From Cryptomeria japonica (lineage: Eukaryota; Streptophyta; Pinopsida; Cupressales; Cupressaceae): a stretch of 64,000 nt of DNA. Of the stretch, positions 38,394 through 50,118 are shown piece by piece. The DNA is taken from the NCBI RefSeq assembly GCF_030272615.1, contig NC_081408.1, forward strand, positions 624,092,383-624,156,382, read 5' to 3'. The translations under genes and the position numbers were made by a program. The notes beneath the pieces are model-generated. The model worked only from the letters and a program-made list of their open reading frames with translations. It was not told where the DNA came from and searched no databases. Position 1 is the stretch's first letter; the number at the start of each line of letters is the position of its first letter.

Positions 38394-38526
38394 TGATGGA
38401 AATGAAGGTAGCCACCCAAGATTTAGAGGCCCAATGGAAAGTACAATAATAAAAGAGAATCAATATGAGAAGAATAAACTATATTCTTATCAAGAATGCA
38501 ATACAACTGGATATACAAGTACATAG
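38394..38526 (-). repeat. Copia-4 3' LTR, distal part (split by the Athila-like element)
   Basis: The element strand is similar to the Copia-1 LTR end (…GAATATAGTTTATTCTT…TCTCTTTTAT…) and ends in CCATCA where Copia-3 integrase text resumes. Joined with 49590-49937 it gives an LTR of about 480 bp. Confidence 0.65.
38522..38526. repeat. TSD of the Athila-like element, left copy
   Basis: CATAG here and at 49585-49589. Confidence 0.92.
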
Positions 38527-39747
38527 TGATGAGCCTAAATAATGGCACTATTTTGATATATTTTTGATATAATACTCCTGCCTAGGTCTTATGATTAGAT
38601 GACATTTGGATTATAATATTCTCCTGAGTTGATACCTTTTAAGTATTTTTGAAACTGGTTTAACTTATACCTAAGGATGTCATATAATGATTTTAAATGA
38701 TCTATCTATGCAAATATCTGAAATCAATTATAAATATGGTTTACATTATATCATGTTAGCATTAGTATACACACATGTTTGTTGTTCAAATTAATAGCAT
38801 GATGTAGGGTCAGCAAAGGTGAAGTAAAGACAAATGGTGGTTCAAAAGAGCATCAAGTATATAACTGCAATGCAAACCCAGTCAGAGAAATGCAGTGATG
38901 ATCGAAACCACTTGACCGGTTCTTCAGCAGATTGATTTATGAAACATTTATAACTATTCTTAGTAGAGCTTAGATCTAGGAGGCTAGTCATGCTATATTT
39001 TCTTAGCTACAAGACAGATGTTGTTTTGTTGTCCTGCGCTGACTTCTTTTCTTGTTAATAAATCTTGTTCACCTATTCCGTAGGAATGTGGTCAATCAGT
39101 TAGAAGTTTTTTATAAGTTTTCCTATAAATAAAGGGATCTCTCTCCTCTCGGGGATAGCAGAGAATGACCATAGTATTTTGTAATACACAGTCTTCTAGT
39201 ATTGTTTATCTATTTTCTAGTAAAGATGAAATAAAGAGATCAATGTGATTTTGAATAATTAGATAATTGTAATCTGAAGTTCTGGAGATACTCACTCAAG
39301 GGGGCTCACTTGGTGAGTAATCCTTTGTATGTTCTAGTTAATTTCATATTTCTGTAGTAGTTGTTTCTGCAGTTGTCTATTCCTGCAACCATAGGAAACA
39401 ATTCTTGTGTCCGTTCCTGCAGCCACAACAGCAGAGTAGTTCATGGTGCCCACCATAACTTTATCATTTAACAGTAGTTGTTTAAAGTAATTTCCAGTTG
39501 TAAGATTAAGTATTAGTTCTTTTGAGATTATGTGTGTTTACTTTAAGAAGAATTTCCTTTCCTACAGTAAAATAGAATGGTTGCAATTAGAACTTGGTGC
39601 ACATACAATGCTGGCCCATTTCAAGTTTACGTCCTTGGTCGATAACTAAATGAGCCTTTGCCACAGGAAAAGCTAGCTATTTAAGGATATTTAATCTTTG
39701 AATTGTGTTTTATTACCTAGTTACCATTCCAGTTGTGAGGACCAACA
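38527..39747 (+). repeat. Athila-like 5' LTR
   Basis: Starts TGATGAGCCTAAATAATGG and ends GGACCAACA. A TATA box (TATAAATA, 39124-39131) is followed by AAGGGATCTCTCTCC. The LTR carries repeated CTGCAGCCACAACA-type words near its end. Confidence 0.93.
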
Positions 39748-39751
39748 TTTT

Positions 39752-39769
39752 TGGCATCGTTGCCGGGGA
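39752..39769 (+). other. Athila-like primer-binding site (tRNA-Asp)
   Basis: TGGCATCGTTGCCGGGGA lies four bases after the LTR. It matches the tRNA-Asp site used by Athila/Tat elements (TGGCGCCGTTGCCGGGGA) apart from two transitions. Confidence 0.85.
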
Positions 39770-40060
39770 TGGTGCCAAGCTAAGGACTTGTTGTAAACCA
39801 TTAGTTTTTAAGTTTTCTTAATTAGCTCTTTGAATTTCCTTCATTAATCTGCATGAATAGGAGGAGAAGAGATGCATTAGGAAGATTTCTTCCCTCACAT
39901 TCCACTCTAGATATAGATAAGATCAAGCACCTAAGTAAACGCGTTTGTGGAAACTTATTTGCTAAATAGAGGTGTCTTTAATTTGTCAGAAGGAGACCTA
40001 GACTTGCTGAACGAACCCCCTGAACAAAACATTTTACCTCTAGTCAATTATTAGGGACTA

Positions 40061-43000
40061 ATGGCAGCAAATCCTCCACCTCCACCTGTAAATCCAACAT
40101 TTGAGTTTCCCATTCCTAACCTGCATGATAGTGCAAACTTGAAAAATATATCAGCCTCTTCACTTCCAAAATTTTATGGATTGGTAACAGAAGATCCAGA
40201 CACCTTTCTGTTTGAATTTGATATCCTTTGCAGAAGTTATGATTATACCATTGATGCTCGTAAACTCAAGTTATTCCCTGCTACTTTGAAAGAAGCTTCC
40301 TTGAGATGGTTTATGAGTTTAGGAAGAAATGTTATCACTACTTGGGAGGGGATGAAAACAAACTTCTTGGATAAGTATAAAGACTATTGCAGGGGAATGG
40401 ACCAACATGGTGATGATATCTTCAGAATGACACAAAAAGAAGATGAAAGCCTAGAAGACTATTTGGAAAGCTTTTTATTTGGTGTTAGTAAATCCAAACA
40501 TAGTAATCTAAGTGAAGACTCTATGAAGTTGATTTTTCTAAGGGGCATCAATGATGATTGTGTTGACTCCTTAGATTTAATGGGAGGAGGAGATATTACT
40601 CAAGTTCAATGGGATGATATTAGATAAATCTATCAAAAGTATTCAAGAGCTGCAACAAAAAGGAGAAGATATTATAGGCCTGGTTCTTCAGTCGCAAAGT
40701 CATCTTCAATAGTCTCAAGAATGGAAATAACTCATCTATTGAAGGATTTTAAAGAGGATATAATTAATAATATGGCTACCCAATTGGATACACTATAGGC
40801 AAAGAAGAAGCATGAGGAGGCAGAAGTTATGCTTGCTGAATTTTGTCCTCACTGTCGACAAAAGAAGAAAGATTGTAGATGCAGACTATTAGCTAAAATT
40901 GATAGCCAACAGAGTTCCCTAAATTTCAAGCCTGTCTATGGAGACGATGAACAACTCTTTTATGTTGCACAATGAAGGCCTTTGCCTCCAAGACAAGGTA
41001 TGCCACAAGATCCATTGTCATTTTTTAATCCTTATATGAACTTCAACACACAAAACAATTAGTGGCAACCACCATATTCCCAAAATTTTGGAAATTATAC
41101 TCCTCAGTCTTGGAATAACTCTCAAAACCCTTGGCCTAATTATCAGAATTCCTCATCTCAATGGTATCAGCCACAAGGGAATTGGTCTCCCCCTGAAGGT
41201 AACTGGAAATAGTCACCACAATGGAGGGGAGGAAAACAATGGGCAAACCAATCATTAGCTTTCTTGCAGCCACGACAACAGTCCTAACAACCATCTTTAA
41301 TGCCACCAGCTTCTAATACCACTCCATCCAAGTCAACCCAACTGCCAACTCAGCCTGTTCCAAATCCAAATAAAAAACCAGAGCAGCAACAACTTGTTTT
41401 TTCAACTGATCCTAATAACTATACTGCATACTCTCTCAATATAAGTGATATTCATTTGTGGTCAGGGACAACATTTCCTACTCCATCTCCTCCAGTCATA
41501 ACAGAGTTACCAATAGAGGAGACTGCTCAGGAAACCATACCTGATAAATTTGGAAACCCTGAGTAGATTCAGCAATCTAAAACTTTAGATATACCTATAA
41601 CAACTCTCATGTTTCCTTAAGATTGCAGGTAGAAGTGTCTACGCAGTAGGATGCTTTGGCTTTTGATCTTATTGATCAGCTAAAACATATGTGTTAAAGT
41701 CCCATTGTTTCAAGTTATTAAAGACACTCCCATATATGGAAAAGCTATTAAAGAGGCATGTCTGAAGAAACCTGGGAGGAAGAAAAAAGATCCAAAAATA
41801 GTGCATGTAGTAGGACAGTTGGTTGATATTATGTTAGGAAAAATTGTTGTCCCTAAATTTTTTGACCTAGGCAGCCTTATTGTCAAGGTAGTTATTAATG
41901 GAACTCAAATAAAAAATGCCTTGATAGATTTAGGAGTAGCAATAAATGTGATGACTAAGGATGTCATGCAACAACTTAGCATTACTAGTCTCAGATCAAC
42001 TCCAATAGTCCTGCAGCTTGCAGATAGCTCTATAATCCTCTCTCCTAAGGCAAAATTAGGTGGATATCCAATTATTTTGGGAAGACCTTGGCTAGCAACA
42101 ATTGATGCATATTTAGGTTGCAGATTAGGAGATATGATAATTTCATGTGGTATTTCTACCAAAACACTTGCACTCTATTCTCCAACACAACCACAACTTG
42201 ATCAAGAATGAGTAGTATGGCCAGACATAGGAGAAGAAGCAGAGGAAATTAATTATGTTCAACAACTGATGATGTTACCAAGGGACCCATTCATAGCACT
42301 TCAAGAGGATGATACAATACTCTCTAACATCATAAGAAATCATTATGGAGAAGCTCAACAATCATTAGGTATACCAGTAAGTCCTCTGCATGCCCTTCTT
42401 CCATCTGCAGGCTTTTTAAATTCTCCTGCAGCCACAAACATGTTTCACACATTGCTACCATAGGAGATTCAAACCTCTTGTCTGTCTGAAATATCTAATG
42501 TCGAGTCAGTAATTCAAATAGAAGTTGTTGCAGGAAGAAAGTTGAACATCAATAGTCAATTAGTAGCAAATCAAAGATTGTCATTAACAAAATTATTCAA
42601 AGCCCAACAACAAGATTTTGCATGGGATTATCAGGACATGAAAAGATTAAATCCTACATTGTATACCCATAGAATTTATATCAAAGAAAATTGTAAACCA
42701 ATTAGACAGCCTCAGAGAAGGCTTAATCCTACTTTAAGGGAAATAGTTAAAGAGGAACTGCAAAAGTTGCTTCATGCAGGATTCATTTAAGCTATTTCAG
42801 ATAGTCAATGGGTTTCTCCTCTAGTTATAGTTCCAAAGAAAGGAGGGAAATGGAGAGTTTGTATCGACTATAGGGAGCTCAACACTGCTACTAAGAAGGA
42901 TCACTTCCCACTTCCATTTATAGATCAAGTGTTAGACTCTCTAGCAGGTAAGCAATACTTTTCATTTTTGGATGGGTTTAATGGTTATAATCAGATCAGA

Positions 43001-45400
43001 ATAGCTCCTGAAGATCAGGAAAAAACCACTTTTACCTGCCCTTGGGGCACATATGCCTATTCAGTCCTTCCTTTTGGTTTATATAATGCTCTTGCAACCT
43101 TTCAAAGCGTTGTCCTCAGTATATTTTCAAACATATCCCATGATTGTATGGAAATTTACATGGATGACTTTACTACTTATGGAACTACATTTAAGGAGGC
43201 ATTACAAAATCTTACCAAAGTATTACAGTGGTGTGAAGATCACAATTTATCCCTAAATAGTGAAAAATATTTTATGATGATGCAAGAAGGGATAGTGTTG
43301 GGGCATAGAATTTCTCAAACAGGTATTCAATTAGATCCAGCTAAAATTGAAGTAATACTTGCTCTTCCTGCCCCTGCTAAACAAAAGGATGTAAGAAGTT
43401 TTCTAGGCCATGCAAGGTACTATAGGAGACTTAGCAAATAGGAGACTTAGCAAGGACTTTAGTCAGAAAGCAGGGCCATTATATTCTTTATTGACAAAGG
43501 AAGATGAGTTTGAATGGACAGTTGCATGTGAAAAATCATTTTCTCAACTAAAAGAAGCCTTACCCTGGGCCCCTATGCTTAAAGGACTTGATTGGTCAAT
43601 TCCTTTTCACATTCATATAGATGCATCTGATTTTGCAATAGGAGCAGTTCTGAGGCAGAAGCAAGGAGTTTTGGAAAATGCAATTTATTACATCAGTAAA
43701 AATTTGCAAGGACTAGAACTGAATTACATTGTTACTGAAAAGGAAATGTGAGTTGTCATCTATGCCCTAAATAAATTTAGACACTATATAACTGGATATC
43801 AAATCTTTGTGAATACTGATCATGTAGCCATCAAGTACCTCATGAACAAAAGCTTCGTTACCGGTAGATTGGCAAGATGGTTGTTGTTAATCCAAGAATT
43901 TGATATTACTATCATTGATAAACCAACGAAAGCAAATGTAGTGGCAGATTTTTTGTTCAGGATTCACACACCAAAAAATAATGAGGTCATTAATGATTCC
44001 TTTCCAGATGAGCATTTGTTTTCCATCATTTTACATAGTCCATGGTATGCTGACATAGCCAACTACCTAGCAGCTAATAAGACAGCCCCACATTTCTCAC
44101 CCAAAGAGAAAAGATTGCTGGTAGAAAAGAGTTTCAACTTCTCGTGGATAGTAGATTGCTTATTTTATATAGGGCCAGATCAAGTTATGAGGCATTGTGC
44201 AAGGGAAGATGAGACATATGATATACTTCATCCCTGTCATGATGAACCTTGTGGAGGTCATTTTGCAGCCAAAAGAAAAACTCTCAAGATATTAACTACA
44301 GGGCACTATTGGCCAACCTTGCACAAGGATGTAGTTAAATTCACCAGGAAATGTGACAAATTCAAGAAATGGGTAGACCAACTCGGTCTGATGAAATGCC
44401 TCTACACCCTTAGGTGGTTGTTACACCATTTGACAAATGGGGCCTAGAATTTGTTGGGCCAATTGATCCACCATCAAATGGTGGCTCCTACATTCTTGTT
44501 TGTACTAACTATGTTACTAAATGGGTAGAGGTCAAAGCCTTCAAGCATGCCAGAGATAATAAGGTAGCATAATTTTTATATGAAGAAATCTTCACTTGAT
44601 ATGGAGTTCCTAGGGAAATAGTGACAGATCAAGGGGCATAGTTCACTTCCACTCTGATCACAACCCTAGTTAATGAATACAATATCAGGCATACGAAATC
44701 CACTCCTTATCATCCACATGCTAATGGAAAAGTAGAGATTACTAACAGGGAGCTTGAATCAATATTGACCAAAATAGTAGCACTCAATAGAAAAGATTGG
44801 TCTAGCAGATTATTTGAAGTTGTATGGGCTTATAGAACCACTTGGAAAACTACAACAGGGTTTACACCATTTGAAATGGTATATGGGACAAAAGCAATGA
44901 TGCTTGTAGATTTTGAACATAAAACTTTGCGAACAATTATTTCCTTAGATATGACTCTTTCTGCAGCACAAGAAGAAAGGCTCCTGCAACTTAATGCTTT
45001 AGAAGAGATAAGGAAGTTCATCCTGCAACATACTGAATCTATTCAAAACCAACGCATGAAGTAGCATGATCGCTATATCAAGGATAAATCATTCAAGCCA
45101 GGTGATTGGGCTCTTCTCTATGATTCCAGGTATAAAGATAATTTGGGAAAATTACAAACATGGTGGTTAGGACCTTATGAGATAGTTGAAACATTTTCTA
45201 ATGGTGTTGTCAGATTATCTACAATAGATCCTGTTAAGTTTAAATTGTTAATCAATGGTCATCAGTTGCACCTATACCATAAACCTCTGAGCAAAGATGA
45301 CTTCCTATGGCAGATTTCCACTACCAAGCATGTCAATATTCCTGCAGCCACTGCTGATAGCTTTGCCGTCACCATCCATCTTAATATCTTTGCTGCATGA
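40061..45400 (+). pseudogene. Athila-like gag-pol polyprotein, broken
   Basis: Gag starts MAANPPPPPVNP at 40061; its core (FYGLVTEDPDTF...LKLFPATLKEASLRWF) spans 40160-40625. Protease with ALIDLGVAINVM is near 41915-41960. RT is at 42560-43400 (WRVCIDYRELN, YMDDF), RNase H at 43500-43960 and integrase at 44200-45060 with the HHCC finger and core. No chromodomain is seen before the stop at 45398. In-frame stops (40625, about 40796, 40972, 41060, 41210, 41285, 41564 and more) are mostly TAG/TAA. A 16-bp tandem duplication (43422-43453) and a one-base loss near 44390 shift the frame. Confidence 0.92.
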
Positions 45401-45942
45401 TCATAATAAATACTTCCACATCTGGTGGGAGTACTCTTCTAAATAATAAAAATTCCATTCTGTATTCACTCATTTCTTTCCTTTCACTCCATCCATTTCC
45501 ACATCATTTTCCATGCATGGCGGCTCAAATATCTTCAAGCTGCAATCATACTCGCGTGATGTTAGGTATGCTCGTGTGTATTTATTTTTGTTGCATGTAT
45601 ATAATTAAACCATATTAACTCTAATTATGATATCTTGCATATTGTCCTTTCTCGATCCTCCTTCGCATGTGTGGACACTTGTCAAACCTTAGGTTGGGGG
45701 GAAGTACACTAATAATTACTTTAGCAGGTAATTTTGATGTCCTCTCAGATTGTGTTTTATTTTTCAAATTTCTAGTTTGAGGTGATATATTGCATTTTGC
45801 TTGTCTGTTTTCTTAGAGTTATTTTTAGACTACAGCTAGGTTCCGACCAAGTAAAGGCACATTGAGTATGCTATAGTGTAAAACTTAGTGTAGAAACTAA
45901 GCAGATTTACACCATTATAGAGTTGAAAGTGTTATCACTGCA
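45401..45942 (+). other. Athila-like spacer between pol and extra ORF
   Basis: Noncoding. It contains a polypurine-like AGGTTGGGGGGA (45691-45702) well inside the element, resembling the true tract before the 3' LTR. It may be a secondary plus-strand primer or a relic of rearrangement. Confidence 0.55.
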
Positions 45943-48376
45943 ATGGGTGGTCCACCTGTTCAACATGAGCTGATAGTCCATGAAGTTCTTCTTCAGGACT
46001 AGGATTGTGAACCAATATTTCGTAACAATGGATGGCTAGATTATTTTTTAAAGCTGGCAGAGTTTAATGAAAAAATTGTGAGGGAATTTACCTGCACACT
46101 TTCAAATGGAGAATCTTAGGTAAAAGGTTTGAGAGTGGTGGTTATAGAGGAATGGATAGCAGAGGTAACTGGGTTACCAACAGATTGGGAGAAGTACTCA
46201 GAATCCAAGGATGCACACAGTGCAAGAGCAAAATTTACACATCCAGGAGACCCACCATTAGTAGTAGATAGACAAGGAACTAGGCGAGAATCCCTTCCAC
46301 CTAAATGGAAAGCAGTAGCATTGTATGTTCTAAGGTATTTAACCTATGAAGGAAGGTTCTCATGTCTGCATTCCCATCACTTCAAGCTCCTAAGTCATCT
46401 ACGCCATAGAAGAAGGATGAATGTTCCAAGCCTATTGTACAACCTTCTTTCCATAAGTGCAATAGAGACCCAGAATTAGGCCTCACTTTGTTTCTCATCA
46501 TTGCCTAACTAAGCTATTAGTTGAAAAATCTTTGAGAGATGTCTCTCCAATGCTTTGGAATGAATTTGTTGAAACTAGATTGTTTAGGGTAGAGAACATG
46601 GTTATAGAGGATCCAAATTCCATCTCAGGAACAAGAAAACCTTGAAAAACCTAGTTCCCCTCTTGAACCCTCATCCTCTTTGATATCATCAGAACAAAAT
46701 ATTCCTGCAGCAGAGGAACCCTTACCAGAAGAAGCTACAGTAGGGGTTCCTTCTCAAGGTCTAAGAAAAAATAGGGTTGCCACACGAAAGGAAAAGGGCA
46801 AAGAAAAACAAGTTGACATAGAACATAAGGAGAATAAAAGTAAAAATGAGAATTTACCCCCTCCTACGGCCAAGAAGAGAAAAATTGTAAAACCAATTAT
46901 TGCAGTAACTGTTGAAGTGGTTGAAGAATTGGCTACAAGAAGTAGTCCTACAGTCGAAAAAGGAAAATCTTGAAGAAGTAGTGGTAGGCTTCGTAAAAAG
47001 TTTAAAAGCCAAGACCAACCCATAGAGCCAAATATTACAATCTTGATTGACTCTCCAGAGCAAGAACAACACAGTCCACTCCACAATGATATCCCTCCTT
47101 CTCCACCTAATGAACCTCAAAGAGAACATGAAGAAGAGGAAGAATTGCAAAATATTGAGGAAGAACATGAATTACAGCTTTAGGAAGAAGGGGAACTCCA
47201 GGGTATTGAGCAGCCTCAGAAAGAAGTAGGTTTTGAAAGACTGGACAACTTAGCATCTATTGTAGAGTAGGTTATTGAAGTAGGGGGAAAAGTAGAAAAG
47301 AAGAAACCTAGGGCACCTGTTCATAGGCCACCTACTTCCCTTACTAGTCATGCATTGAGACTTTCTCTTAATGAGGATTGGGAACTAGAAAAGGTAAAAA
47401 TGCAAATGATAATTGACTAGTAGAAGAAAATTATTGAGAAAAAGGATGAGGAAATAGCCCAACTTAAAGTTAAGGTGGAAATAGTAGCCACCATGGTACC
47501 ACAACTGATGCAATTTCGAGCTCGTCCTTGTGTTTACTCTCTATACTTAAGAGAACAACACATTAGTTTCCAAATGATGAGGATTGTCAGATATTTAAGT
47601 CCCTCATTGTAAACACCAGAAGAATTTTATAGTCTTATCAGACATCTCCTATAGCAATAAAAAATTTACTATGTGAACTTTATGTACATAACTATGTTGT
47701 TCCTAATGGTGTTGATTGGAACCCTCTCCTTTACATTGGAGATATCCAATTGAGGGCTCTTATGTCATGGATGCAGAATGAAATATCAAGGGGAGAGCAG
47801 TTTCAGGTGCATCACAAGGAAGAACTTGAGCTTTCATTGCCCTTAAGGGCTGAATCAAGGGAACCTAGACGACTTTACTTTGATTGGCAGAAGATTGTAT
47901 ATGAGCCAGATTATGCAAAGGAAATCCTACCCTTAAGGGAACAAGTGTATAAAAAATATGAACAAATGGCTCCAAGTGAAGGACAAGCAGAAATAGGACA
48001 TGTAGTCCAGTGCTAGAATATCCTAACAGAACAGTTGAAACAATCTGAGCCACACTCTGCACAAAATTACCATGCAGCATTAAACAGAGCACCCAAGTAT
48101 ATGCACTTGGGAAGAAGAAAGGGATGACATTGGCTGCCTCTCAGTCTTCAACCTCCAATCCTCCTATGGCCATTGATGGGATGTAGGGATAGTGATCCAC
48201 CATATAGTGAAGCAACAGAACGTACCAGGTGGAAGAGATGGGTAAAAATGAAAGGATTCTACTAGAGCTTATCTACAAGCAGTTTTGGATAGGTTACCCC
48301 AGGCAATTTTTGAATCAATGCCAGAATCTAAAATTTTCCTGTTGGTGGAGGATCAACAAGAAGTTAGTTAGGGGGA
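45943..48376 (+). pseudogene. Athila-like extra ORF, homologue of LINE ORF3
   Basis: Starts at ATG 45943 (MGGPPVQHELIVHE). The N-terminal domain includes WIAEVTGLP and W..V..Y.LRYLTYEGRF....HHFKLLSH followed by MNVPSLL (46129-46450). An acidic and basic low-complexity part follows (46680-47280, KEKGKEKQ, EEEELQNIEEE), then a Lys/Glu-rich segment (47300-47500) and a C-terminal part (47750-48016). Head-domain landmarks fall at the same residue numbers as in the LINE ORF3 (G30-F/W31, I45, F49). Several stops and frameshifts near 46480 and 46660 break it. It sits where Athila env-like genes sit, but I see no signal peptide or membrane segments. Confidence 0.72.
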
Positions 48377-48378
48377 GA
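48370..48378 (+). other. Athila-like polypurine tract
   Basis: AGGGGGAGA immediately upstream of the 3' LTR. Confidence 0.85.
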
Positions 48379-49584
48379 TGATGAGCCTAAATAATGGCTC
48401 TATTTTGATAGATTTTTTATATAATACTCCTGCCTAGGTCTTATGATTAGATGACATTTGGATTATAATATTCTCCTAAGTTTATACCTTTAAAGTTTTT
48501 CTGAAACTGATTTAACTTATACCTAATGATGTCATATAATGATTTTAAATGATCTATCTATGCAAATATCTGAAATCAATTATAAATATGGTTTATATTA
48601 TATCATGTTAGAATTAGTATATACACATGTTTGTTGTGCACATTAATATCATGATGCAGGGTCAACAAAGGTGAAGTAAAGACAAATGGTAATTCAAAAG
48701 AGCGTCAAGTATACAACCGCAATGCAGACCTAGTCAGATAAATGCAGTAATGATCGAAACCACTTGACCGGTTCTTCAGCAGATTGATTTATGAAATATT
48801 TATAACTGTGCTTAGTGGAGCTTAGATCTAGGAGGCTAGTCATGCTATATTTTCTCAGTTGCAGGACATATGTTGTTTTGTTGTCCTGCGCTAACTTCTT
48901 CTCTTGTTAATAAATCTTGTTCACCTATTTTGTAGGAATGTGGTTGATCAGTTAGAATTTTGTTATAAGTTTTCCTATAAATAAAGGGATCTCTCTCCTC
49001 TCGGGGATAACAGAGAACGACCATAGTATTTTATAATACACAGTCTTCTGGTATTGTTTATGTATTTTTCTAGTAAAGATGAAATAAAGAGATCAATGTG
49101 ATTTTGAATGATTAGACAATTGTAATCTGAAGTTCTGGAGATACTCACTCAAGGGGGCCCACTTGGTGAATAATCCTTTGTATGTTCTAGTTAATTTCAT
49201 ACTTTTGTAGTAGTTATTTCTGCAGCCATAGGAAACAATTCTTGTGTTTGTTCCTATAGCCACAACAACAGAGTAGTTCCTGCTACCTGCCAGAACTTTA
49301 TCATTTAACAATAGTTGTTTAAAGTAATTTTTAGTTGTAAGATTAAGTATTAGTTCATTTGAGATTCTGTGTGCTTACTTTAAGAATAATTTCCTTTCCT
49401 GCAGTAATATAAAATGGTTGCAATAAGAACTTGGTGCACATACAGTGATGGCCCATTTCAAGTTTACGTCCCTGGTCAATAACTAAATGAGCCTTTGCCA
49501 CAGGAAAAGTTAGCTATTTAAGGATATTCAATCTTTGAATTGTGTTTTATTACCTAGTTACCATTCCAGATGTGAGGATCAACA
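48379..49584 (+). repeat. Athila-like 3' LTR
   Basis: 1,206 bp, TGATGAGCC...GATCAACA, with a TATA box at about 48976-48983. It differs from the 5' LTR by many substitutions and short indels. Confidence 0.93.
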
Positions 49585-49589
49585 CATAG
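49585..49589. repeat. TSD of the Athila-like element, right copy
   Basis: CATAG, identical to 38522-38526. Confidence 0.92.
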
Positions 49590-49937
49590 GAGACCCCTTC
49601 GTTAAATAGGTTAAGGTGAAACATAGGAAGGCATAAGATTATGACAAGTGCCTTAATCTTATGAAACGATACATAAAGTGATAATTTATCACCCACCTAA
49701 GGTGGAAATGTGATAATGTGATACGTCTACAAAAGGTGGATCACCAACCTAAGGTGGAAAAGTGATAACCTGATAAAACTACTTAAGGTCGAGACACCAC
49801 ATAAAGTGGAGTGTGATAACCTGATAAGTCCACTAAAGGTGGAATTGTCCTATGTGGTCCCTAAATAAACTTAAGTGATGTCCAATCAGCACCTATGAGA
49901 AGGACATACTAGGTACAACACCTTAATTACACCAACA
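49590..49937 (-). repeat. Copia-4 3' LTR, proximal part
   Basis: The element strand starts TGTTGGTGTAATTAAGG, close to the Copia-1 LTR start (TGTTGGTGTAAATAAA). It carries several ACCTAAGGTGGA-type near-repeats, and continues at 38526 across the gypsy insertion. Confidence 0.75.
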
Positions 49938-50118
49938 CGCCCCTTAAGTGCAACTAGGGATAATGTACACAAAATAAAATAATGCAATATGGGTCCTGAC
50001 TACTAGGCCATGTTAGGTACCCATGTATATATGCAATTAAATATCTCACAAATAGAGAAAAGGAGAAAACCTAGTAGGAAAAAACTCCTTCCCAAAAGAG
50101 ATGAAAACACAAAATACT
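49938..50118 (-). other. Copia-4 polypurine tract and 3' untranslated region
   Basis: The element strand reads GTTGCACTTAAGGGGCG before the LTR, like the Copia-1 tail. The GGGTACCTAACATGG and GGACCCAT words are shared with the Copia-1 and Copia-2 tails. It continues at 51757 after the LINE insertion. Confidence 0.72.
50101..50118. repeat. TSD of ORF1-only LINE, left copy
   Basis: ATGAAAACACAAAATACT here and ATGAAAATACAAAATACT at 51757-51774: 17 of 18 identical. Confidence 0.85.

Larger units (their letters stand above)
38527..49584 (+). mobile_element. Athila-like Ty3/gypsy element with extra ORF after pol
   Basis: 11,058 bp with LTRs of 1,221 and 1,206 bp, tRNA-Asp-type PBS, gag-pol, an additional ORF in the position where Athila elements carry env-like genes, a polypurine tract and TSD CATAG. 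Protease DLG(V)A and the RT MDDF..YG plus GIVLGH..S signatures are typical of the Athila group. The LTRs differ by roughly 5% over the first 300 bp by eye, so it is older than Copia-1 and Copia-2. All genes are broken. Confidence 0.93.

Noticed and set aside
49590-49937. CRISPR-like array from the repeated ACCTAAGGTGGA words
   Set aside because: Imperfect, unevenly spaced near-repeats inside a copia LTR of a plant genome.
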